From Verrucomicrobiota bacterium (GTDB lineage: Bacteria; Verrucomicrobiota; Verrucomicrobiia; Opitutales; Opitutaceae): DNA of 64,000 nt. The notes beneath the pieces were generated by a model, which did not search any database, was not told the DNA's origin, and saw only the letters and a list, made by a program, of their open reading frames with translations. The DNA is taken from positions 1 through 64,000 of the forward strand of contig JAEZDN010000011.1 in the NCBI GenBank assembly GCA_023433275.1, read 5' to 3'. This document shows, one piece after another, positions 1 through 6,752 of this stretch. The position numbers and the translations under genes were made by a program. Numbering within the stretch: position 1 is the first letter of the stretch; each line of letters opens with the position of its first letter.

Positions 1-18
1 TATGTTTATAAGAGACAG
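1..18. other. Tn5/Nextera mosaic-end-like adapter remnant at contig edge
   Basis: Aligned to the end of the 19-bp Tn5 mosaic end (ending TATAAGAGACAG), 16 of 18 bases match; the mismatches are at positions 1 and 6. This is most simply residual library adapter, not genome sequence. Its placement at base 1 suggests that the window begins at a contig end. Confidence 0.8.
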
Positions 19-55
19 GCGCCACTACGAGGTATTAGATGGAAACCGAAGGGGC

Positions 56-1120
56 TCACAGCACTCCCTTGGTGGACGGAATTTCGCTGCCGGCACCACG
101 GGCGACGGCGGGCTTGAGCGCGCGGCCGAAGCCCTTGAAGAGGGCCTCGATCATGTGGTGGGTGTTGTCGCCCTTCACGGACATGTGGAGCGTGGCGCCC
201 AACGTGGTGGCAAGGGATTGAAAGAAGTGGCCGACGAGCTCGGAGGGGAGCTGGCCGACGTTCTCGCGGGGGAAGTTTGCCTCGAACACGAAGTAGGGGC
301 GGCCGCTGAGGTCGATCGAGACCTCGGCCTTCGCCTCGTCCATCGGCATGGTGAAACCATAGCGGCCGATGCCGCGCTTGTCGCCGAGGGCCTGTTTGAG
401 CGCGGCGCCGAGCGCGAGACCGACGTCCTCGACGGTGTGGTGCTCGTCGATGTGCAGGTCGCCGTCGCAGGTGATGACGAGGCTGATGCCGGCATTGCGC
501 GCGATCTGGTCGAGCATGTGGTCGAAAAAGCCGAGGCCGGTGGCAAACTTCGCGGGCGCCGCGGCATCGAGGTCCACGGCCACGGAGATCTTCGTTTCCT
601 TGGTCGCGCGGGCGATGACGGCGCGGCGCGGGGCGTCGGCGATCTGGCGGGTGATTTCGGTCCAGCCGAGAGTCTTCGGGTTATAGCGGAGGGCCTTCAC
701 ACCGAGATTGGCGGCGAGGCCGACGTCGGTTTCGCGGTCGCCGATGACGTAGGAGTTCTCGCGCGACCAGGAAGTATCCTTGAGGTAGTCGAGCAGCAGG
801 CCGACCTTGGGCTTCCGGCAGTCGCAGCGGTCGGCGACGGTGTGAGGGCACACGCGCACGGCCTCGAAGGCGATGCCTTGCGACTTGAGGATGTCCAGGA
901 GCAGGTTTTGCAGTGGACGGAATTCCTGTTCGCGGAAGCTGGGGGTGCCGAGGCCGTCCTGGTTGGTGACCATGACGAAAGTCCAGCCGGCGTCGCGCAG
1001 GCGGCGCAGGGCGGGGATGACCTCCGGTTCGAGCGCGAACTTGTCGAGGCGATCGATCTGGAAGTCAGCGGGCTCGGTGATGAGCGTGCCGTCGCGGTCG
1101 ATGAAGAGGATTTTTTTCAT
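56..1120 (-). CDS. hisB: Bifunctional histidinol-phosphatase / imidazoleglycerol-phosphate dehydratase
   Basis: Catalyses two steps of histidine synthesis: dehydration of imidazoleglycerol-phosphate and dephosphorylation of histidinol-phosphate. The N-terminal half is a HAD phosphatase starting MKKILFIDRDGT, with the DxD pair at D8 and D10 and a Cys/His metal site (CPHTVADRCDCRKPK). The C-terminal half is an IGP dehydratase with the signature HIDEHHTVEDVGLALG and a second metal-binding HH motif (DNTHHMIEALFKG). The start at 1120 is chosen because the 20 upstream in-frame residues are translated REP sequence. The protein has 354 residues, typical of the enterobacterial-type fusion. It is the last recognised gene of hisG-hisD-hisC-hisB and ends 38 bases from the adapter-like contig edge. 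Confidence 0.95.
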   Translation of the reverse strand: MKKILFIDRDGTLITEPADFQIDRLDKFALEPEVIPALRRLRDAGWTFVMVTNQDGLGTPSFREQEFRPLQNLLLDILKSQGIAFEAVRVCPHTVADRCDCRKPKVGLLLDYLKDTSWSRENSYVIGDRETDVGLAANLGVKALRYNPKTLGWTEITRQIADAPRRAVIARATKETKISVAVDLDAAAPAKFATGLGFFDHMLDQIARNAGISLVITCDGDLHIDEHHTVEDVGLALGAALKQALGDKRGIGRYGFTMPMDEAKAEVSIDLSGRPYFVFEANFPRENVGQLPSELVGHFFQSLATTLGATLHMSVKGDNTHHMIEALFKGFGRALKPAVARGAGSEIPSTKGVL

Positions 1121-1138
1121 GGGATGGCTGGTTGGCAG

Positions 1139-1214
1139 GTAGGGGCGCAGTCTTGCTGCGCCCTGAGGCATGCGCCGCAAGGAGACGAAGGGCGCAGCAA
1201 GTCTGCGCCCCTAC
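1139..1214. repeat. REP doublet, family R1 (GTAG plus GGGCGCAG hairpin)
   Basis: Two arms in inverted orientation, 1139-1164 and 1189-1214, match at about 25 of 26 bases. Each begins GTAG and folds into a GGGCGCAG/CTGCGCCC hairpin. The spacer (GAGGCATGCGCCGC...) is also conserved in the copy at 34807-34883 and partly at 21004-21081. The structure fits a REPIN. It separates hisC from hisB. Confidence 0.8.
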
Positions 1215-1237
1215 GAAAACGGCGGAAAGCGGCATGG

Positions 1238-2302
1238 TCACACACGGGACATGACCTCCAAGGTTTCGTTGTTTTCGGCGGCGGTGCCGACGGTGATGCG
1301 GATGGTGTTGGGGACGTCCTTGCTGCGGTCGCGCCAGATGACGCCGGTGCCGCGAGCGGTCGCCATGGCCCTGGCGGCGTCGGGGACGGCGACGAGCAGG
1401 TAATTGGTGTCGCTCGGCCAGATTTTTTTCACGGCCGGCAGCCTGGCCAGCGCGGCGGCGAGGCGGGCGCGCTCGGACAGGAGCGTGGCGACGGAGGCTT
1501 GGGCGGCGGCGAGACCCTCGTCGGAAAGCGCGCCCAGTGCGGCGAGCACCACGGGGACCGGCACGGGATACGGCGCGATGACCTTTTGCAGCACGGAGAT
1601 GATGGCGGGATCAGCGATCGTCGTGCCGACGCGGGCGCCGGCGAGGCCGAAGGCCTTGGAGAGGGTGCGGAGGATGACGAGGTTGGGGTTCGCCGGAATC
1701 TCGGTGGCGAGAGTGGGCTGGTCGGCAAAGTCGACGTAGGCCTCGTCGACGACCACAATGGCGCGGCCGGCGAGCGCGCGAACGACCTTCATCACGGCGG
1801 CGCGCTCGAGCAGGCCGCCGGTCGGGTTGTTGGGGGAGCAGAGGAAGACGATTTTGACGGCGGGCGTCACGGCCGCGATCACGGCGTCGGGGTCGAGGGC
1901 GAAGTCTTTATCCTCGAGGAGCGGGACCTTGACGACGGCGGCGTTTTGGATGCCGGCGGCGACGACGTACATGCCGTAGGTGGGCGGCGTGATGAGGATG
2001 GCGTCCTGGCCGGCGCGGCAGAAGGTGCGGAGGAGGAGGTCGATGCCCTCATCGGAGCCGCGCGTGATGAGGCATTGGTCGGGCGACACGCCGTAGAGGG
2101 TGGCGAGTTTTGTGAGCAGGTCGGGCGGCTGAGGGTCCGGGTAGCGATTGAACAGCGGCTGGCCCGCGGCGGGGGTGGAGGGATTTTCGTTGGCGTCGAG
2201 CCAGATGCGGCCGCCCTTCGCCTCCTTGCGGGCGGAGCTGTAGGGCGCGAGTGCGAGGATCTCGGGGCGCACGAGGGCGAGGGTTTGGTCGACGGGGGAC
2301 AT
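1238..2302 (-). CDS. hisC: Histidinol-phosphate aminotransferase
   Basis: A PLP-dependent fold-type I aminotransferase converting imidazole-acetol phosphate and glutamate to histidinol phosphate. The 354-residue length is normal. Visible motifs are the substrate loop WLDANENPS near residue 34, SPNNPTGG near 156, VVDEAYVDF with the PLP-ring Asp near 186, and the Schiff-base Lys216 in LRTLSKAFGLAGARVG. The ATG at 2302 directly precedes the conserved N-terminus. It lies between hisD and hisB on the same strand. The flanking gaps of 117 and 263 bases are filled with repeats, so the operon spacing appears secondarily expanded. Confidence 0.95.
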   Translation of the reverse strand: MSPVDQTLALVRPEILALAPYSSARKEAKGGRIWLDANENPSTPAAGQPLFNRYPDPQPPDLLTKLATLYGVSPDQCLITRGSDEGIDLLLRTFCRAGQDAILITPPTYGMYVVAAGIQNAAVVKVPLLEDKDFALDPDAVIAAVTPAVKIVFLCSPNNPTGGLLERAAVMKVVRALAGRAIVVVDEAYVDFADQPTLATEIPANPNLVILRTLSKAFGLAGARVGTTIADPAIISVLQKVIAPYPVPVPVVLAALGALSDEGLAAAQASVATLLSERARLAAALARLPAVKKIWPSDTNYLLVAVPDAARAMATARGTGVIWRDRSKDVPNTIRITVGTAAENNETLEVMSRV

Positions 2303-2324
2303 GGGGGCGGAGCGTGAAATCGAA

Positions 2325-2428
2325 TCGTTCTCGTTCTCTTAGTCGTAATCGTTCTCTCGGGTGGGGAGGCTCGTTGGGTTCGGTAGAGGCGAAGGAGAAT
2401 GAGAACGATTAAGAGAACGAGAACGAGG
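2325..2428. repeat. Inverted GTTCTC hexamer arrays between hisD and hisC
   Basis: The left arm 2325-2358 reads CGTTCTCGTTCTCTTA then ATCGTTCTC, and the right arm 2396-2428 is its near-perfect inverse. The arms are built from a roughly 6-bp period (GTTCTC, TTAATC). The same design recurs at 3871-3949. The transcript could form a long A/U-rich hairpin within the his operon. Confidence 0.75.
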
Positions 2429-2429
2429 G

Positions 2430-2539
2430 GGGCAGCCGTAAGACCGAGCAAGCTCGGCCCCCACGGGCTGGCGTCGTGATGCAGGGTCGTTGCTGGCGAC
2501 GACCTCGGGCGCGAGGGCGCAGCAAGTCTGCGCCCCTAC
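2430..2539. repeat. Composite REP region: CCGAGC hairpin and single R1 arm
   Basis: An R1 arm (AGGGCGCAGCAAG ... CGCCCCTAC) occupies 2514-2539. Upstream, 2439-2460 holds a different small hairpin, CCGAGCAAGCTCGG. It looks like a mosaic of unrelated REP arms. No gene is seen between the hisD stop and the hexamer array. Confidence 0.6.
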
Positions 2540-2565
2540 GAAGGAAGGAAGGGAGGAGGAGGAGA

Positions 2566-3861
2566 TCATCGCGCGAGTTTGTCCAATCGCACGCGGACGG
2601 CGCGCTGGTGGGCGGCGAGGTTTTCGGCGAGGGCGAGGCGCTCGACGATGGGGCCGAGTTTTTTCAGGCCGCGAGGAGTGGCGGTTTGCACGGTCATCGT
2701 GCGCATGAAATCGGCGAGGCCCAGGCCGGAGCAGGCGCGCGCCCATCCGTAGGTGGGGAGGACGTGGTTCGTGCCGCTGGCGTAATCGCCGAGTGATTCG
2801 GGCGTCCAGGCGCCGAGGAAGACGGAGCCGGAGGTCGTGATGTGCGGCAACAGGGTGCGCGGGTTGGCGACCTGCAGGATGAGGTGCTCGGGGGCGTAGC
2901 GGTTGGCAATCGCGACGGCCTCGGCCGGCGAGGCGGCCAGGATCACGCGGCTCTTTTTCAGGGCCTCGGTGGCGATGGCGCCGCGGGGGAGTTGGGCGAG
3001 TTGCGATTCGAGTTCAACCTGGACCCGGGCGGCGACGGCGGCGGAGAACGCAACGAGCACGACCTGCGAGTCGGGGCCGTGTTCGGCTTGGGAAAGAAGG
3101 TCGGCGGCGACGAAGGCGGGATCGGCGGTGTGGTCGGCGATGACCATCACCTCGGACGGGCCGGCGGGCAGGTCGATCGCGGCGGCGTCGCGCGAGACCT
3201 GGAGCTTGGCCTCGGTCACGAACGAATTGCCGGGGCCGAAGAGTTTGTCGCACTTGGGCACGCTGGCGGTGCCGTAGGCCATGGCGGCGATGGCTTGGGC
3301 GCCGCCGAGTTTGAACACGTCGGTGATGCCGCAGAGCTGCGCGGCGAAAAGGATCCACGGGCTGACCGTGCCGTCGCGATTGGGGGGCGTGCAGAGGACG
3401 CGCACGGGGTTGCCCGCGATTTGCGAGGGCACGCCGAGCATCAGGGCGGTGGAGAAGAGCGGCGCGCTGCCGCCGGGGACGTAGAGGCCGACGCGCTCGA
3501 TGGCGCGGGAGACTTTCTCGCAAGCGATGCCCGGCATTGTGTAGACGCGGACGGGCGACGGGCGTTGGGCGAGGTGGAACTGGCGGAGATTGCGGTAGGC
3601 GCGGCGGAGCGCGGCTTTGTCGGCCGGCTTGAGGGCTTGGTCGGCGGCGGCGAATTCTGCGGCGCTGACGCGGAGGGAGGTGAGTTTGGCGCCGTCGAAT
3701 TTGGCGGAAAGTTGTTTGAGCGCGGCGTCACCCTTGCGCCGCACGAGGGCGAGGATCCCCGCGACGATCACGGCGGTCCGTTTCTGCGCCTTTTGCGCCG
3801 GGCGTTGGAGCGCGGCGTCGCGGGCGGAGGCGGAGAGGGATTTCCAGATTAAAGGTTTCAC
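2566..3861 (-). CDS. hisD: Histidinol dehydrogenase
   Basis: A zinc- and NAD-dependent enzyme oxidising L-histidinol to L-histidine in two steps. The length of 431 residues is typical. Conserved blocks include GLYVPGG near residue 125, KLGGAQAIAAMAYGT, FGPGNSFVTEAK, DLPAGPSEV, the zinc-binding LLSQAEHGPDSQ, and GDYASGTNHVLPT followed by the C-terminal His in LAAHQRAV. It lies between hisG and hisC; both flanking intergenic spaces contain the GTTCTC inverted arrays. No truncation or missing catalytic residue was noticed. Confidence 0.95.
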   Translation of the reverse strand: MKPLIWKSLSASARDAALQRPAQKAQKRTAVIVAGILALVRRKGDAALKQLSAKFDGAKLTSLRVSAAEFAAADQALKPADKAALRRAYRNLRQFHLAQRPSPVRVYTMPGIACEKVSRAIERVGLYVPGGSAPLFSTALMLGVPSQIAGNPVRVLCTPPNRDGTVSPWILFAAQLCGITDVFKLGGAQAIAAMAYGTASVPKCDKLFGPGNSFVTEAKLQVSRDAAAIDLPAGPSEVMVIADHTADPAFVAADLLSQAEHGPDSQVVLVAFSAAVAARVQVELESQLAQLPRGAIATEALKKSRVILAASPAEAVAIANRYAPEHLILQVANPRTLLPHITTSGSVFLGAWTPESLGDYASGTNHVLPTYGWARACSGLGLADFMRTMTVQTATPRGLKKLGPIVERLALAENLAAHQRAVRVRLDKLAR

Positions 3862-3870
3862 GGATTGGGT

Positions 3871-3949
3871 CGTTCTCGTTCTCTTAATCGTTCTCGTAAT
3901 CTCGACGGGATCGGAGGAGAGAACGATTAGGATTACGAGAACGAGAATG
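3871..3949. repeat. Inverted GTTCTC hexamer arrays between hisG and hisD
   Basis: Left arm 3871-3903 (CGTTCTCGTTCTCTTAATCG and onward) and right arm 3917-3949 are inverted copies. It is the same family as 2325-2428, so both spacers around hisD carry the same element. Confidence 0.75.
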
Positions 3950-3951
3950 AT

Positions 3952-4854
3952 TTAGAGCATCATCTTCTCGATCGGGAGGACGAGGATGCTGCTGGCGCCG
4001 GCCTGTTTGAGGGCGTCCATGGTTTCCCAGAAGACGTCCTCGGAGCAGACGGCGTGGAGGGCGACCTTCGAGTCGTCGGCGGCGAGGGGAAGGATGGTGG
4101 GATTTTCCGAGCCGGGGAGGAGCCGGCGGATTTCCGCCAGGTTCGCCTTGGGGGCGTGGAGCATGATGTATTTCGTGCCGGCGGCCTTCTGCACGCCGTC
4201 GAGGCGGCGGAGGATGATGTCGAGGCTGTGGGTTTTCTCGGCGTTGAGCGGGCGTGGGTTGCGGATCAGGGTGGCGGTGCTCTTGAAGATGGTCTCGATG
4301 GCGCGGAGTTTGTTGGCCTCGAGGGTGGAGCCGCTGGAGACGAGGTCGCAGATGGCGTCGGCGAGGCCGAGGCGCGGGGCGATCTCGACGGAGCCGCTGA
4401 GGGTGACGATCTCGGCCTCCACCCCCTGTTGGGTGAAGTAGCGTTTGGTCAGTTGCGGGTAGGAGGTCGCGATGCGGAGGCCGGCGAGGTCCTGGAGGCC
4501 GTGGTAGGGGCGCTCCTCGGGGATGGCGATGGCGAGGCGGCAGCCGCCGAAATCGAGGACACGCTCGGCGATGTAGGCGTTGGCGGTGCCGCGTTCGAGG
4601 GCGGATTCCTCGAGGACGTTCTGGCCGACGATGCCGAGGTCGCAGACGCCGTCCATGACGAGCTGGGGAATGTCGTCATCGCGGACGAAGAGCAGGTCGA
4701 GGGGGAAGTTGTCGGCGTGGAGGAGAAGCTTCTCCTTGGGGGACTTGATCTTGATCCCGCAGGCCTTGAGCAGGTCGAGGGAGTCGGTGGAGAGGCGGCC
4801 GCTCTTCTGGATGGCGAGGCGCAGGCGGTCTTTGGGGAGGTTGGCGGGAGGCAT
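3952..4854 (-). CDS. hisG: ATP phosphoribosyltransferase, long form
   Basis: Catalyses the first committed step of histidine synthesis, condensing ATP and PRPP. At 300 residues it is a long-form HisG with a C-terminal ACT-like regulatory domain for histidine feedback, so HisZ should not be needed. Recognisable parts are RLAIQKSGRLS at the N-terminus, GIVGQNVLEE, and the PRPP-binding region ICDLVSSGSTLEAN. The start MPPANLPKDRL at 4854 is preferred over an upstream in-frame Met because the intervening codons are translated 7-bp repeats. No clear Shine-Dalgarno is visible. It is the first enzyme gene of the operon, about 235 nt downstream of the His-rich leader peptide. Confidence 0.95.
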   Translation of the reverse strand: MPPANLPKDRLRLAIQKSGRLSTDSLDLLKACGIKIKSPKEKLLLHADNFPLDLLFVRDDDIPQLVMDGVCDLGIVGQNVLEESALERGTANAYIAERVLDFGGCRLAIAIPEERPYHGLQDLAGLRIATSYPQLTKRYFTQQGVEAEIVTLSGSVEIAPRLGLADAICDLVSSGSTLEANKLRAIETIFKSTATLIRNPRPLNAEKTHSLDIILRRLDGVQKAAGTKYIMLHAPKANLAEIRRLLPGSENPTILPLAADDSKVALHAVCSEDVFWETMDALKQAGASSILVLPIEKMML

Positions 4855-4863
4855 GGGAAATGG

Positions 4864-4905
4864 GCGAAGTGCGAAGTGCGAAGTGCGAAGTGCGAAGTGC
4901 GAAGT
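4864..4905. repeat. Perfect 7-bp tandem repeat, six copies, in hisG 5' leader
   Basis: Six uninterrupted copies of GCGAAGT on plus (ACTTCGC in the hisG mRNA) end 10 bases before the hisG start codon. Perfect short arrays are prone to copy-number change. Here that would alter the leader length between the attenuator and the start codon without a frameshift. Confidence 0.9.
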
Positions 4906-4993
4906 GCGGCTAAGCGGAGAGTTGAGGATGAGGAGGTTAGAGCGGAACAGGTACAACCTGCGGCGGCGAGTCCGGGGCGGCTTTATGCCGGGG

Positions 4994-5030
4994 AAAATAA
5001 AAACCCCGGCGGGACATGCCAGCCGGGGTT
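4994..5030 (-). terminator. Intrinsic terminator in the his leader (attenuator)
   Basis: On the minus strand the stem arms AACCCCGGC and GCCGGGGTT (9 bp) are followed directly by TTTTTATTTT, a canonical rho-independent terminator. It lies between the His-rich leader peptide and hisG, so transcription must read through it to express the operon. A competing hairpin is possible: the 3' arm GCCGGGG can also pair with CCCCGGC just downstream (4987-4993 on plus). Confidence 0.85.
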
Positions 5031-5043
5031 CGGAAAATCAGAT

Positions 5044-5107
5044 CATCACCCAGGAAGGCACATCGTGGCCTTCCCGCGCCGGGAAGGCGTCAAACGTGGT
5101 GGTGATG
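5044..5107 (-). promoter_or_regulatory. Alternative RNA pairings of the his attenuator
   Basis: In the minus-strand RNA, part of the His-codon tract (CAUCACC, 5107-5101) is perfectly complementary to GGUGAUG (5050-5044) just before the terminator. Between them GCCUUCCC (5088-5081), GGGAAGGC (5076-5069) and GCCUUCC (5059-5053) allow mutually exclusive 1:2 or 2:3 hairpins. Competing pairings of this kind are the hallmark of ribosome-mediated attenuation. The exact antiterminator is inferred, not proven. Confidence 0.6.
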
Positions 5108-5122
5108 GTGGTGGAGGGACAT
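5090..5122 (-). CDS. hisL: Histidine operon leader peptide (MSLHHHHHHV)
   Basis: A ten-codon ORF with start ATG at 5122 and stop TGA at 5090 encodes Met-Ser-Leu, six consecutive His and Val. Codons are mainly CAC with one CAT. It lies upstream of hisG on the same strand, followed one base after its stop by a strong hairpin and then by an intrinsic terminator. This matches the logic of the enterobacterial hisL leader, where ribosome stalling at His codons during histidyl-tRNA shortage prevents termination. No strong Shine-Dalgarno is visible upstream. The symbol is by analogy of position and composition. Confidence 0.8.
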   Translation of the reverse strand: MSLHHHHHHV

Positions 5123-5372
5123 TCGAGGGATGCCGCGAAGAAGCCCGCGAAGCCGGCGCGGGGCAAGTATTTTTTCGATATGAGCACGGAGAGCGCGGAA
5201 GGCACAGCGCGCTGGCATCCGCGCCAAGGCCCTACACCGAGCAAGTGGGATCGGCGATTCCGACCAACAGGGGGAGAAAGAGCGCCTGCGCGCAGGACGA
5301 GCCGGGGATTGCGGGGGCGGGCGGACGCGCGTGCATCTCGGCCGGAGGGCTCGCCCGGCCTGGTGGCCAGGG

Positions 5373-5410
5373 ATGAACAAGAATTCATCCAAGGTTCATG
5401 GCGGGTTCAT
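5373..5410 (+). promoter_or_regulatory. Response-regulator-type operator A: 11-bp-spaced GTTCAT half-sites
   Basis: Hexamers ATTCAT (5383), GTTCAT (5394) and GTTCAT (5405) repeat every 11 bp, preceded by the inverse ATGAAC at 5373. The core reads GTTCATGGCGGGTTCAT. Direct hexamers separated by 5 bp are the usual binding architecture of OmpR/PmrA-type regulators. An almost identical array is found at 8110-8147. It ends 24 bases before the YceI-like start. Confidence 0.75.
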
Positions 5411-5434
5411 GTCGCTGGCGCAGGATGGGCCGAC

Positions 5435-6010
5435 ATGCGCGGTGGTTCCGGTCTTCTCCTTCTCATTTTGATGCTTTTCGGGCCGTCATCCGGCGTGGCT
5501 GGAGTGCCGCTGGTGCTGGACCGGGAGCGATCGGAAATTGAAGTTGAGATGCGTGGCACGTTTGGCTCATTCACGGGACGACTGCAGGCCTTTGAGGTCG
5601 CGGTCAGCATCGATCCCACCGGCCCGACCGTGGAGCGGGCGGAGCTGGAATTCAAGTTCGCCGACTTGCGCACCGGGCGACCGCGGCGGGATCGTGACAT
5701 GCTGGAATGGGAGGACGCCAATCATCATCCCGACGTGCGTTTTCGGCTGGAACGTCTGGAGGTCACGCCCGGCGTCCCGGCGCGGGCTCGCGGCTCACTG
5801 ACCCTGCATCGGGTGGAGCACAACGTGGTGTTTCCGGTCACGTTGCTGGCGGATGGCGCGGCCTGCTCCATCGACGGGGAAGTTAACCTGGACTACCGCG
5901 ACTACGGCCTGCCGGTGATCCGGAAATTTTTCATGCTGAAGGTGGATCCTCATTTGCGGGTGCGTTTTCACCTGCAGGGGCGGATGGAAACGACTGCGGC
6001 GCTCCGGTGA
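5435..6010 (+). CDS. YceI-like periplasmic protein
   Basis: A 191-residue protein with an N-terminal hydrophobic signal (GLLLLILMLFG near residues 6-16) and a body resembling the YceI lipocalin-like fold: VPLVLDRERSEIEVEMRG, then F.ADLRTGRPRRDRDMLEW, ANHHPDVRF and a GSLTLHRVEHNVVFPV strand. YceI proteins bind long isoprenoid or lipid chains in the periplasm; the ligand here is unknown. The ATG at 5435 is chosen because it begins the signal peptide and lies just after operator A. It is followed by the response regulator after 76 bases, so it is probably part of the regulator operon and an output of it. Confidence 0.75.
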   Translation: MRGGSGLLLLILMLFGPSSGVAGVPLVLDRERSEIEVEMRGTFGSFTGRLQAFEVAVSIDPTGPTVERAELEFKFADLRTGRPRRDRDMLEWEDANHHPDVRFRLERLEVTPGVPARARGSLTLHRVEHNVVFPVTLLADGAACSIDGEVNLDYRDYGLPVIRKFFMLKVDPHLRVRFHLQGRMETTAALR

Positions 6011-6086
6011 TGAGGGGGCAGCTGAAAATGGATTGCGCCGCTTTCACCGGCGGAGGACTGTCCGGGCGCGCCGGCCGGCGCATGCG

Positions 6087-6752
6087 ATGAAAGTCCTCAT
6101 TGTTGAAGACGAGCACAAGGTCGGCCAGTTTATCGAGCGCGCCCTGGCCGAGCAGAGCCACACTGCCCGGCTGGTGGGTTCCTGCGCCGCCGCCCGGGAT
6201 GCGCTGGCTGACTCGGCATACGACGCAATTGTCCTCGACCTCGGTTTGCCGGACGGCGACGGCCTCGATCTGTTGCGCGAATGGCGGACCGCGGGGTTCA
6301 ACGAGCCGGTGCTTATCCTCAGCGCGCGCGACGCGGTGGCCGATCGCATTCGCGGGCTGAACCTCGGCGCGGACGACTATCTGGCGAAACCCTTTTCCCT
6401 GGAGGAGCTGCTGGCGCGGGTGCGGGCGCTGTTGCGCCGGCAGGCCGGCACCAAGTCGACTCAGCTCGAGCATGGCACCGTGCGCATGGACCTGCTGAGC
6501 CGGCAGGTTGCAGTCGCGGGCCAGCCGGTGGAGTTGACCAGCCGCGAGTTCGCGCTCCTCGAGCTGTTCATGCAGAACGCCGGCCGGGTGCTCACGCGCA
6601 CGCTGATTGCGGAGCGGGTCTGGGAAGCCAGCTACGACATGGAGACGAACCTGATCGACGTTTACGTCCGACGACTGAGGCAGAAGCTGGGCGCCACGGA
6701 CGAGCAACCCCTGATCCGCACGGTGCGGGGCACGGGCTATAAGCTCACATGA
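6087..6752 (+). CDS. OmpR-family response regulator
   Basis: A 221-residue two-domain regulator. The receiver starts MKVLIVEDEH, with acidic residues near 8-9, phospho-acceptor Asp51 in AIVLDLGLPDGDG and the conserved Lys in YLAKPFSLEEL. The winged-helix DNA-binding domain ends IDVYVRRLRQKLG and RTVRGTGYKL. ATG 6087 is used because it begins the receiver; a longer in-frame start at 6033 would add unrelated residues. Its TGA overlaps the kinase ATG (ATGA), implying translational coupling. It probably binds the duplicated arrays at 5373-5410 and 8110-8147, which flank the regulator-kinase pair. Confidence 0.93.
   Translation: MKVLIVEDEHKVGQFIERALAEQSHTARLVGSCAAARDALADSAYDAIVLDLGLPDGDGLDLLREWRTAGFNEPVLILSARDAVADRIRGLNLGADDYLAKPFSLEELLARVRALLRRQAGTKSTQLEHGTVRMDLLSRQVAVAGQPVELTSREFALLELFMQNAGRVLTRTLIAERVWEASYDMETNLIDVYVRRLRQKLGATDEQPLIRTVRGTGYKLT

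Noticed and set aside
2..2317. Long plus-strand frame over hisB and hisC
   Set aside because: It is antisense to two unambiguous histidine genes; the high GC content opens opposite frames.
4864..4956. Extended HisG start at 4956
   Set aside because: The extra residues (TSHFALRTSHFALR) are translated 7-bp repeats; the family N-terminus starts at 4854.
5090..5122. Hexahistidine tract as a cloning-vector His tag
   Set aside because: It is embedded in native sequence upstream of hisG, with mixed CAC/CAT codons, a stop one codon later and an adjacent attenuator terminator. No vector sequence is present.
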